From an uncultured Poribacteria bacterium (GTDB lineage: Bacteria > Poribacteria > WGA-4E > PCPOR2b): DNA of 64,000 bases. The stretch lies in NCBI GenBank assembly GCA_958296125.1, contig OY282444.1:4435623-4499622 (forward strand), read 5' to 3'. Below are positions 45,306-53,014 of this stretch, one piece after another (positions within the stretch are counted from its first letter, which is position 1; the number at the start of each line of letters is the position of its first letter). Both the position numbers and the translations under genes were made by a program. The notes under the pieces were generated by a model. That model was not told the DNA's origin, searched no databases, and saw only the letters and a program-made list of their open reading frames with translations.

Positions 45306-46013
45306 TTAAATTATACCTTCTTCCTTCATACTAATATAGCACGCGTCCCCGATAATAACGTGATCTGTCACTGGGATATTGAGCAACTTCCCTGCCTCAA
45401 TCAACTGCCGCGTCGCATGAATATCCTCCGGGCTCGGTGCGGGATCGCCGGATGGATGGTTATGCACAAGAATGATTGATGCTGCCGCTTGCTCTATTGC
45501 GAACCGAAAAACTTCGCGGGGGTGAATGATGCTCGCATTTAAGCTGCCTTCAAAGATACGGCGCTGCTTAGTCACATTGTTTTTTGTGTCGAGGCAGAGG
45601 ACATGGAGCTCCTCTTTTTGCAGATCTCGCATCGAAGGCATCATAAGTCGCGCAACACGCACAACATCGCTGGGGGAACTAATCTGTGGCTTTACTTCAA
45701 GAAACGCTGCCATCCGTCGTCCCAACTCAAAAGCTGCCCTGATTTGACCCACCTTCACCGGGCCCATTCCTTTGACACCTTCTGCAATCTGTATCTCGCT
45801 GTTATCTGCCAACCGCTTCAGGTTACCGTCGTACTTCTGAAGCAGCTGTTCTCCAACCTGAACGGCTGTTGCGGTTCCCGTTCCGGTACGAATAATAATT
45901 GCAATCAGTTCTGATGTTTTGAGTGCCGGCGGCCCATATTTATAAAGCCTTTCGAGCGGCCGCTCATCTTCGGGAAGGTCTTTCAACCGAGGCCGATATT
46001 CTGCTGTTTCCAT
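45306..46013 (-). CDS. radC: RadC family protein (JAMM/MPN-domain)
   Basis: 235 residues from ATG 46013, chosen because AAGGA lies seven bases before it and the family begins near RPRLKDLPEDERPLERL; an ATG seven codons earlier is possible. The N-terminal helix-hairpin-helix-like region (IQIAEGVKGMGPVKVGQIRAA) precedes the JAMM metal-binding motif VHNHPSGDPAPSPED (about 173-186). RadC is linked historically to DNA repair, but its biochemical role is unsettled. JAMM proteins elsewhere are isopeptidases for ubiquitin-like tags, so its position, divergent from a tagging-proteasome operon, is noted, though radC is widespread without such operons. Confidence 0.9.
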   Translation of the reverse strand: METAEYRPRLKDLPEDERPLERLYKYGPPALKTSELIAIIIRTGTGTATAVQVGEQLLQKYDGNLKRLADNSEIQIAEGVKGMGPVKVGQIRAAFELGRRMAAFLEVKPQISSPSDVVRVARLMMPSMRDLQKEELHVLCLDTKNNVTKQRRIFEGSLNASIIHPREVFRFAIEQAAASIILVHNHPSGDPAPSPEDIHATRQLIEAGKLLNIPVTDHVIIGDACYISMKEEGII

Positions 46014-46077
46014 TGTTATATCCTTAGTAGCCATCCATTGTGTCCTATACTCATTAAAATAGAAAATTGTAAGGCAG

Positions 46078-46106
46078 ATTATAACAAAATCAGGACAGAA
46101 AGGCAA
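46078..46106 (-). promoter_or_regulatory. radC promoter
   Basis: On the minus strand TTGCCT (46101-46106), 17 bases, perfect TATAAT (46078-46083), 64 bases before the radC start. It is divergent from the proteasome-operon promoter 85 bases away. Confidence 0.55.
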
Positions 46107-46190
46107 TAATTATAAGCAGTTGATTGAGTTTTTTGTTAGAAATTTCCCACGTGAAAGCAATAGCTTCATAAGGAATCTCTACTTTTTGTG

Positions 46191-46219
46191 TTGATGTTTG
46201 CCTATTGATGTGATAGAAT
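46191..46219 (+). promoter_or_regulatory. promoter of the proteasome/UBact operon
   Basis: TTGATG (46191-46196), 17-base spacer, TAGAAT (46214-46219), 58 bases before the ATPase start at 46278. No other convincing promoter lies between the six genes, whose gaps are small or negative. Confidence 0.55.
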
Positions 46220-46277
46220 ACAAATGCACTTATATGATGAGTTATGTGACTGACCATCTTGTTTGAGGAGGGGCTCA

Positions 46278-48032
46278 ATGCGTAATCAGAACGATAGAAA
46301 GCGACCTGAGACCATACCAGAAGAAAATTTTCGACTATTTGACGACGACCTCGAGGACGAAGTTGAGGACGATGATAATCAGGTGGGCACCCCTCGTTCC
46401 CTGATGTTAGTGGATCGGCTCATTTATGCGACCCATGAGAACGATCGGCGGCGACCGCTACTGTTTCAACTTCGGCGTGCAATTGTGGAAGATGAAATGA
46501 CCTTTCAGGAGGCGAGGGAAGCCATAGTTGAAATGCAGGAGACAATCGAAAAGTTGACTTCTCCTGCAAACCGGATCGGAACGCTGCTTGGCATGCCGAA
46601 AAAGGAGGTCGCTCATGTCATTATCGGCGGATCCGAATATTATGCGAATATTGACCCGCAGCTGGATGCCGCAGCCCTCAAGATCGGTTTTAGTGTCCTC
46701 CTTAATGATGCTTACGTCATTGTCGGTGAATTGGGATATAACACCTCTGGTTCAATTGCAAAAATCATTGATTTGATGCCTGACGGGCGGCTGCGCGTCG
46801 GCGGTGAACCTACTGGATTGCAATCGATCACGTTGCAACGTTCGACCGATTTAGCCAATGCGAAACTTAAAGTCGGCGACGAAATCCGCATGGACCCGAA
46901 CTCCAAAGTAGCCCTAGAACGTTTAGAAGCACAAGAAGCACAGGATTACTACCTCGAAGCCGTGCCGGACCTTCCTTGGTCGAAAGTGGGCGGCTTGGAC
47001 GAGACCATCCAACTCATCAAAGATACCATCGAACTGCCGATTTTACACCCGGACCTCTTCGATACGTTTCAATACGCGCCCCCGAAAGGCTTCCTCTTGC
47101 ACGGGCCGCCGGGGTGTGGGAAAACACTCATCGGGAAGGCGACGGCGCATAACCTGACGCAACGATTGAGCGAAGAAGAAAAGGTTGATGTGGAAGGATG
47201 CTTCCTGCACATCAAAGGGCCCGAAATCTTGAATATGTGGCTTGGCGAGTCGGAGCGCAAAGTCCGTGAAATCTTCCAGATAGCGCGTGAGAAGAGTAAA
47301 GAGGGCTATCTCCCCTTTGTATTCATTGATGAAGCGGAATCGATTTTAGGAACGCGCCGTTCATTCCGTTCCCATAACATTTCCAACACGGTAGTCCCAA
47401 TGTTCTGTGCCGAAATGGATGGAATTGAATCCTTGCAGGATGTTGTAATTATCCTTGCAACGAACCGCCCCGATCTGATTGATCCTGCGATTTTACGCCC
47501 CGGCAGAATCGATCGAAAAATTAAAGTCACCCGTCCCGACAAAGAGGCATCAAAGGCGATTTTCCGTGTTTATCTCACGCCAGATTTACCACTTCACCCC
47601 GAAATTCTTGATGCCCACAACGGCGATGCAGAGGTGGCGATTTCTCACCTCATTGGTCAGGTCTGCGATGAACTGTTCCAGCGAGATGAAGGTAACAAGT
47701 TCTTAGAGGTTGTCCTGCGAAGCGGTCGCCGTGATGTTATGTATCGGGGCGATCTATGTAGCGGTGCCATTGTTGACTCCATCGTTCAACGCGCCAAAGA
47801 GTCCGCAATTAAACGGGCGATAGAGGGTAGCGAAGGCGAGGTCGGGATTCGGACTGAAGACCTGTTAGAAGGTGCATTGGCGGAATATCGTGAGAACGAC
47901 ATCTTCCCGCCGACAGATAGTATTGAGGACTGGCTCAAGCTGCTCGATTATGATCCGGAGAACGTTGTCAAAGTTACGCCAATCCGTCCGGAGAAATCAA
48001 CCCGTAGAATAGCTGCGAGTCGTGTGATTTAG
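46278..48032 (+). CDS. arc: proteasome-activating AAA ATPase (ARC/Mpa type)
   Basis: 584 residues from ATG 46278, GAGGAG eight to nine bases upstream. An acidic disordered head (about 15-37) and a coiled-coil segment (about 63-95, LRRAIVEDEMTFQEAREAIVEM) would bind the modifier. OB-fold region about 100-220. AAA domain: Walker A GPPGCGKT near 276, Walker B FVFIDEAES near 346, sensor/Arg-finger region ATNRPDLIDPAILRPGRIDRKI near 395. The hexameric ring unfolds tagged proteins and feeds the 20S core. The C-terminus is ...RRIAASRVI, without the penultimate Tyr (HbYX-like QYL in mycobacterial Mpa) used for docking on the core. First gene of the operon. Confidence 0.93.
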   Translation: MRNQNDRKRPETIPEENFRLFDDDLEDEVEDDDNQVGTPRSLMLVDRLIYATHENDRRRPLLFQLRRAIVEDEMTFQEAREAIVEMQETIEKLTSPANRIGTLLGMPKKEVAHVIIGGSEYYANIDPQLDAAALKIGFSVLLNDAYVIVGELGYNTSGSIAKIIDLMPDGRLRVGGEPTGLQSITLQRSTDLANAKLKVGDEIRMDPNSKVALERLEAQEAQDYYLEAVPDLPWSKVGGLDETIQLIKDTIELPILHPDLFDTFQYAPPKGFLLHGPPGCGKTLIGKATAHNLTQRLSEEEKVDVEGCFLHIKGPEILNMWLGESERKVREIFQIAREKSKEGYLPFVFIDEAESILGTRRSFRSHNISNTVVPMFCAEMDGIESLQDVVIILATNRPDLIDPAILRPGRIDRKIKVTRPDKEASKAIFRVYLTPDLPLHPEILDAHNGDAEVAISHLIGQVCDELFQRDEGNKFLEVVLRSGRRDVMYRGDLCSGAIVDSIVQRAKESAIKRAIEGSEGEVGIRTEDLLEGALAEYRENDIFPPTDSIEDWLKLLDYDPENVVKVTPIRPEKSTRRIAASRVI

Positions 48033-48044
48033 GATGAGGCGTTT

Positions 48045-49565
48045 ATGCAAAGACTTTTTGGAATCGAAACTGAATATGGAATTACGCTGGAGTCAGAGAA
48101 GAATGTCGATCCTGTTAATCAATCCGTTGAGTTGATTAAGAGTTATCGACAGGATGATTTCCGACCGATGTGGGATTATAGTGGCGAAGATCCGTTCCAA
48201 GACGAGCGCGGCTTCCGGGCAAAAACCTTACAGGAACACCCCGACGAGCAGGAACATCAGGAAGCCGACCGCCAGCGAAATCTGTCTTTCGTCGAAATTA
48301 AAAGCGATCTGATTTTGACCAATGGGGCCCGTTTATACAACGATCATGCCCATCCCGAATACTCCACCCCAGAATGTCGCAGCCTTTTTCAATTGGTCGC
48401 TCACGATAAAGCAGGAGAACAGATACTTCAGCAATGCGCCATCAGGCGAAGCGAAAAATTGGGCAAGCGCGTCCTGCTGTATAAAAATAACACCGACTTT
48501 CATGGACACAGTTACGGTTGCCACGACAATTACCTGATGTCGCGGGATATACCCTTCGATGACCTCAAAGCGAGTATCCTGCCATTTTTTGTGACACGAC
48601 AGATTTTTGCCGGGGCGGGGAAGGTCGGAATCGAAACGGAGTCGGGATTGACCTCCGCCGGTGTCTTCCAGCTGGCACAACGGTCCGATTTTTTCCACGT
48701 CGAAGTCAGCGTAGATACCATGCACAACCGCCCGATCGTGAATACGCGCGATGAACCCCACGCCGATCCGGCAAAATACCGTAGGCTGCACGGCATTGTC
48801 GGCGATGCCAATATGTCAGAGTATACGACAGCAATCAAGATCGGTACAACTGCACTCGTCATCGATCTCATTGAGCAGAAACGCATCCCCAATTGGTTTA
48901 CGTTGCAAAACCCACTCCATACGATTAAAGAAATCTCCCGCGACCAGACCTATCAATGGCGATTTAAATTAGCCAACGGCAAGAGTATCTCCGCAATCGA
49001 TTTGCAGCGCGAATATCTCGCGCTAGCCCAAAAGCATCTCAACGCTGAAAGTGAGGATACCGACTGGGTCCTCGTCGAATGGGAATCTATTCTCGATGCG
49101 CTCGAAAAAGATCCGATGGATCTCACGGATCGATTGGATTGGGTTGCCAAGAAGTGGCTGCTAGAAACCTTCATCGATGAGGAAGGACTCACTTGGGATG
49201 ACCCGTGGCTACAGAGCCTTGACCTCGAATATCACAACATTGATCAGGAGGCGGGATTATATTATGAGCTTGAAGCGAGTGGATTGGTGCGGCGGCTTGT
49301 CACCGATCAGCAGGTTGACAGTGCCATCCACAATCCACCCGCTGATACTCGTGCATATTTTCGGGGCAAATCATTAGACAAATTCCGTCCACAGGTCAAA
49401 TCGATCCAATGGGATAACGTTACCTTTAATATAAAGGGCAAAAGTCCTGTCTCAGTAAGTATGAACCAACTCGCGGATGCAGAGATGGCAGAGAAGTACA
49501 ATCGCATCCTTGACCAAGCGCAGACGGTTGAAGCGTTAGTTAAAAATTTAGAACTTAGTAGCTGA
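48045..49565 (+). CDS. dop: Dop: depupylase/deamidase-like enzyme
   Basis: 506 residues; ATG follows GATGAGG, 12 bases after the ATPase stop. Carboxylate-amine-ligase fold like glutamine synthetase: the ATP/Mg Glu lies in FGIETEYG (about 5-12) and the catalytic Asp in YNDHAHPEYSTPEC (Asp100). The Dop-specific variant DHAHPEYS, rather than the PafA form, and a long charged loop at about 45-80 before it (the Dop loop) mark it as Dop. It would cleave the isopeptide bond between modifier and substrate. Because the modifier gene already encodes a terminal Glu, a deamidase role seems unnecessary here. Paralogue of the last gene in the operon. Confidence 0.92.
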   Translation: MQRLFGIETEYGITLESEKNVDPVNQSVELIKSYRQDDFRPMWDYSGEDPFQDERGFRAKTLQEHPDEQEHQEADRQRNLSFVEIKSDLILTNGARLYNDHAHPEYSTPECRSLFQLVAHDKAGEQILQQCAIRRSEKLGKRVLLYKNNTDFHGHSYGCHDNYLMSRDIPFDDLKASILPFFVTRQIFAGAGKVGIETESGLTSAGVFQLAQRSDFFHVEVSVDTMHNRPIVNTRDEPHADPAKYRRLHGIVGDANMSEYTTAIKIGTTALVIDLIEQKRIPNWFTLQNPLHTIKEISRDQTYQWRFKLANGKSISAIDLQREYLALAQKHLNAESEDTDWVLVEWESILDALEKDPMDLTDRLDWVAKKWLLETFIDEEGLTWDDPWLQSLDLEYHNIDQEAGLYYELEASGLVRRLVTDQQVDSAIHNPPADTRAYFRGKSLDKFRPQVKSIQWDNVTFNIKGKSPVSVSMNQLADAEMAEKYNRILDQAQTVEALVKNLELSS

Positions 49566-49600
49566 ACCCCTAAATCTATTCTCTTACAGGAGGCACTACC

Positions 49601-49798
49601 ATGACAGCACAGCATTTGATTTATCTACGCGATCGGATTCAGCGACCGGTGAAACCGGCGGGCCCAGGTGACGGTGGGGACGATGATGGTCCCAAACGTC
49701 CAGATGTTACGAGACCCGATACAAGAAATCTGGTTAGGCGGATGCGGCGCGTTGATAAAGACCAATCCAGGCGTTATCGCCAACGAACAGGTGAATAG
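49601..49798 (+). CDS. ubact: UBact, Pup-like protein modifier ending Thr-Gly-Glu
   Basis: 65 residues, AGGAGG eight bases upstream. A small, charged, probably disordered protein: basic head (LIYLRDRIQRPVKP), Gly/Asp-rich middle (AGPGDGGDDDGP) and a conserved-looking tail KRPDVTRPDTRNLVRRMRRV, then DKDQSRRYRQRTGE. The tail and its ending match, from memory, the UBact family described in several Gram-negative phyla, where the end is R-(T/S)-G-(E/Q) instead of the Gly-Gly-(E/Q) of actinobacterial Pup. The final Glu side chain would be ligated to substrate Lys by PafA. Its position between dop and prcB is the same as that of pup in actinobacteria. PrcB begins 3 bases after its stop. Confidence 0.9.
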   Translation: MTAQHLIYLRDRIQRPVKPAGPGDGGDDDGPKRPDVTRPDTRNLVRRMRRVDKDQSRRYRQRTGE

Positions 49799-49801
49799 CC
49801 C

Positions 49802-50611
49802 ATGACAAATTACAAGGGGGATTTCCTCGACCTCTTGAAGGCGCACGATTGCCAGATTCAACTAGATCTGCCCGTTACACCGACAAGTGGGGCTTCGTCT
49901 CCTCTTCAAGAAACAGAAGGGACAACTGTCCTCGCTGTACGCTATAAGGATGGCATCCTCATCGGTGGAGACCGGCGGGCAACGGCGGGCAATGTTGTCA
50001 TGTACGATCGCGCGGAAAAGCTGTTGCAGATTGACGAATACTCTGTCCTTGCGATCGCGGGTTCCCCTGCGATGGCTTATGAAATGGCGCGAGTCCTCGA
50101 ACATTCGTTCCAATATTTCCGCCGAAGCCAACTTCAGGAGTTGAGCATCGAAGGCAAACTGCGTATGCTCTCCCGCCTGATTCGCGACAATTTGCCCATG
50201 ACGTTGCAGGGCATCGGAGGTGTGATACCAATCTTTGCCATCTACGATCTGCTGACTGAGGATGAAAACGGTGGTAAGATTTTCTTTTACGACGCACTCG
50301 GCGCACATTTCGAGAGTGCTGACTTTGCGACATCTGGATCCGGCTCTGTGTGGATTCGTGGGGTTTTGTTCTATCAGAACCGTTGGGGCGACACGCCACT
50401 TGCCGATATGGATGAGCAGGAAGCAACTGTTACTGTTTTGCGTCTGCTTGATGCAGCTGCGGAATACGATTCGGCGACAAGCGGCTATAACCCCAAATCA
50501 AATATTTATCCAACAGTAAAAACGATTACGAAGGACGGAATTCAAGATCTCTCTGCCGAAAGGCTCCGAGAGATTTATGCTGAATCTGTAGAAACAACTC
50601 ATGCTAGATGA
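49802..50611 (+). CDS. prcB: proteasome beta subunit
   Basis: 269 residues. A 40-residue propeptide ends ...ETEG before the catalytic Thr41 (TTVLAVRYKDG), then GILIGGDRRATAGN with the conserved Asp and Arg and AEKLLQI with the active-site Lys region, as in PrcB. The propeptide should be removed autocatalytically to expose the N-terminal Thr nucleophile. Ser-Gly-Ser-Gly (ATSGSGS, about 179-185) corresponds to the conserved SGS motif. Forms the two inner heptameric rings. Its end overlaps the prcA start by 11 bases, ensuring balanced production of the two subunits. Confidence 0.95.
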   Translation: MTNYKGDFLDLLKAHDCQIQLDLPVTPTSGASSPLQETEGTTVLAVRYKDGILIGGDRRATAGNVVMYDRAEKLLQIDEYSVLAIAGSPAMAYEMARVLEHSFQYFRRSQLQELSIEGKLRMLSRLIRDNLPMTLQGIGGVIPIFAIYDLLTEDENGGKIFFYDALGAHFESADFATSGSGSVWIRGVLFYQNRWGDTPLADMDEQEATVTVLRLLDAAAEYDSATSGYNPKSNIYPTVKTITKDGIQDLSAERLREIYAESVETTHAR

Positions 50612-51395
50612 ACCTTATCGGTGGCTCGAAGCCGTTAATAACCGACGCGACTATATCGAAGACCAACTTCGCGGCGGAAGCCCCGTCGTCGGACTGAAAT
50701 ATGATGATGGGCTTTTACTTGTGACCATTGGACGCGGACAGCGTAAAATCTTTGAGGTACATGACCGGATCGCACTCTCAGCTATCGGGCATAGTGCCGA
50801 CATTGAACGGTTGCGCATGATGGCAACTGACACCGCCTCCGTGCAAGGTTTCCAAAGTTCAGTTGATGATTTAACCCTCCATCGCCTGACAAACTTTGTG
50901 CTTGGACCAACTATCAAACAATCCTTTGAAGCTATCTTTGGCTCTGCCTATATCATCAAAATGCTGTTGGTGGAACTGGGTGTACGCGGTGCGGCAGAGG
51001 GGTTTATCTCCCTGAACTACGATGGCACCGTGCAAGCGAATCAACACCGGGAAGTTATCGGTGGAACCCACGAAGCTGAAACAGCGATGCAGAATTACCT
51101 ATCCGCCGCTGATACCTCCGAATTTTCGCTCACCTCCGCCTTACAGTTCGCTCTAGAAACCTGGGTGGTTGGTTGGGAGCTGGGAGTGCAACAAGCGGAG
51201 GACGATTCAGAGGAGAACGCAAACGAGAGGTCGGAATCAACGATGGACAAAGAGCGACTGCACGAAGTTCTGCGAGATGAATTGAAGGCAGGAGAGATTG
51301 AAGGGGCAGTATTGGAGGCTTCGCGTCGAAGCAATAGCAAGTTTCGTCTTTTGACTTCGGATGAAATTAATGCAGCAATTTCAGACTGGCTTTAA
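50601..51395 (+). CDS. prcA: proteasome alpha subunit
   Basis: 264 residues; start inside the end of prcB. Begins MLDEPYRWLEAVNNRRDYIEDQL, corresponding to the gating N-terminus and helix H0 of PrcA, then SPVVGLKYDDGLLLVTIGR and FEVHDRIALSAIGHSADIERLR. It lacks a processed Thr, so it is the structural outer ring. After the core fold (about residue 200) it has a long acidic extension (QQAEDDSEENANERSESTMDKE) and a second helical segment ending AAISDWL, perhaps a flexible tail on the ring surface where the ATPase docks. Forty-two bases precede pafA. Confidence 0.93.
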   Translation: MLDEPYRWLEAVNNRRDYIEDQLRGGSPVVGLKYDDGLLLVTIGRGQRKIFEVHDRIALSAIGHSADIERLRMMATDTASVQGFQSSVDDLTLHRLTNFVLGPTIKQSFEAIFGSAYIIKMLLVELGVRGAAEGFISLNYDGTVQANQHREVIGGTHEAETAMQNYLSAADTSEFSLTSALQFALETWVVGWELGVQQAEDDSEENANERSESTMDKERLHEVLRDELKAGEIEGAVLEASRRSNSKFRLLTSDEINAAISDWL

Positions 51396-51437
51396 TACAG
51401 GTACGGACAAACCCGCATTTGTCCTTGAGGCAAAATA

Positions 51438-52898
51438 GTGAGCAGACGGATTTTCGGTATCGAAACTGAATTTGGATGCATGGCAGACTCGGATAGCTCG
51501 TTAGGCTCTTCGGAAGGGACCGCCGCACTCGTGAGGGATTATATTTTTCACGAGCTGAAACTCGGAATGTCGGATATGCACTACCGAGATTGGGGAGAAC
51601 CGCCCGGCAATGGCGGCTTTCTGTTCAACGGTGGACGGCTCTACATCGATATGGGACATCTTGAGTATGCGACACCGGAGTGTATCAACCTTTTCGATCT
51701 AATCGCTTACGACAGAGCCATCGAGCAGTTGGTTATCACCATTCTCGACGATGTTGGGTTGAAAGACGATATCTCCTTCTTCAAAAACAACATCGATCAT
51801 TTCACAGGGGCAACTTTCGGCTGTCACGAAAACTATCAACTCCGGCGCGATATCCCCTTCTACAAAGTCGTCATTCCCACGCTGCTGCCATTCTTTGTCA
51901 CGCGGCAGATTTACGCAGGGGCTGGTCGCGTTGGCGGGCATGAAGAGATCCTCGAATTCGGAGATGCCCACCATCGGCGCGACGCTTTCGTCGGCTTCCA
52001 AATCTCCCAACGTGCCGATCATATCGTCACGGAGATTTATGAGTGGATACAATTCAGCCGTGCAATAATTAACACACGGGATGAGCCGCTCGGTGACTAT
52101 ACTAAATATCGACGACTTCACCTGCTCGTCGGCGATTCAAACATGTCCGAATTTGCATCGGCTTTGAAGGTTGGAACAACTTCTCTGATACTCGATCTTC
52201 TTGAGGCAGGGCATCGTCCCCGCGATTTAAGCTTAATCAATCCGGTGCACGCTATCAAAGAGGTCTCGCGGGATCAGACCTTCCAGTGGATTGTCGAACT
52301 AGAATCCGGCGGCACCATCTCAGCGATAGACCTGCAACGTGAATACCTCAATCTCGCACAGAAAGTCCTAGCAGGCAGAGATGCAGATACAGATTGGGTT
52401 TTGACCGAATGGGAATCGGTTTTGGACGACTTGGAAGCAGATTCAGGGCGTTTAATCGATCGCGTCGATTGGGTGACGAAGAAATGGCTGCTTGAGGCTT
52501 TTATGGAGGAGGAGGGGTTAGAGTGGGACGATCCGTGGATCGAGAGTCTTGATCTGGAGTATCATCACCTCAACCGAGAGAAGGGGTTATATTACGAACT
52601 TGAGCGCGCAGGGCACGTGAAACGGGTCACGACGGATGAACAGATTGAAGCGGCGATCCAGAATGCCCCCGAAAATACAAGGGCAAAAGCTCGATCCCAT
52701 GTAATGCGTTATCTGGCTCGACACCGCCTGCCGTGTATCATCGATTGGAACCAAATCTACTTTTCGCACGAAGAACCTTTTGAGATGAAAGATCCCTTCG
52801 AGACCTACGATGTGGAAGTCGAAGACCTGTTGAAGCGGTTAAGCCAACAACCCCGCCCGGTTTCAAGGCAGAAGCGCATCCGGTTAAGGCGAGAGTGA
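51438..52898 (+). CDS. pafA: PafA: ligase joining the modifier to substrate lysines
   Basis: 486 residues; GTG start, with TTGAGG about 9 bases upstream. Same fold as Dop, but without the Dop loop. ATP/Mg Glu in FGIETEFG (about 6-13); catalytic Asp in GGRLYIDMGHLEYATPEC (Asp71), the PafA-type variant. It would activate the terminal Glu of UBact with ATP as a gamma-glutamyl phosphate and transfer it to substrate Lys. The sequence reads DMG-HLEYA where most PafA have D-x-G-S-HPEYA, a one-residue shortening next to the catalytic Asp. The C-terminal domain (about 430-486) is helical and basic at the end. Last gene before the terminator. Confidence 0.92.
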   Translation: MSRRIFGIETEFGCMADSDSSLGSSEGTAALVRDYIFHELKLGMSDMHYRDWGEPPGNGGFLFNGGRLYIDMGHLEYATPECINLFDLIAYDRAIEQLVITILDDVGLKDDISFFKNNIDHFTGATFGCHENYQLRRDIPFYKVVIPTLLPFFVTRQIYAGAGRVGGHEEILEFGDAHHRRDAFVGFQISQRADHIVTEIYEWIQFSRAIINTRDEPLGDYTKYRRLHLLVGDSNMSEFASALKVGTTSLILDLLEAGHRPRDLSLINPVHAIKEVSRDQTFQWIVELESGGTISAIDLQREYLNLAQKVLAGRDADTDWVLTEWESVLDDLEADSGRLIDRVDWVTKKWLLEAFMEEEGLEWDDPWIESLDLEYHHLNREKGLYYELERAGHVKRVTTDEQIEAAIQNAPENTRAKARSHVMRYLARHRLPCIIDWNQIYFSHEEPFEMKDPFETYDVEVEDLLKRLSQQPRPVSRQKRIRLRRE

Positions 52899-52941
52899 GC
52901 TCCTTCGTGGCACATCGAAATTCATCTGAATCAACCAAATG

Positions 52942-52966
52942 GCGATGTCAACACATCGCTTTTTTT
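52942..52966 (+). terminator. intrinsic terminator of the proteasome operon
   Basis: Perfect 7-bp stem GCGATGT-CAAC-ACATCGC followed by a seven-T run, 44 bases after the pafA stop. This closes the operon before era. Confidence 0.85.
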
Positions 52967-53014
52967 ATGCTATTAAATCAAGCCTCTTCGCCTAAGTAGG
53001 CACGGAATCCTCAA

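Noticed and set aside
48045-52898. Dop and PafA as glutamine synthetase or glutamate-cysteine ligase paralogues
   Set aside because: The DHAHPEYS and DMG-HLEYATPEC variants, the Dop loop and the proteasome gene context fit Dop/PafA specifically.
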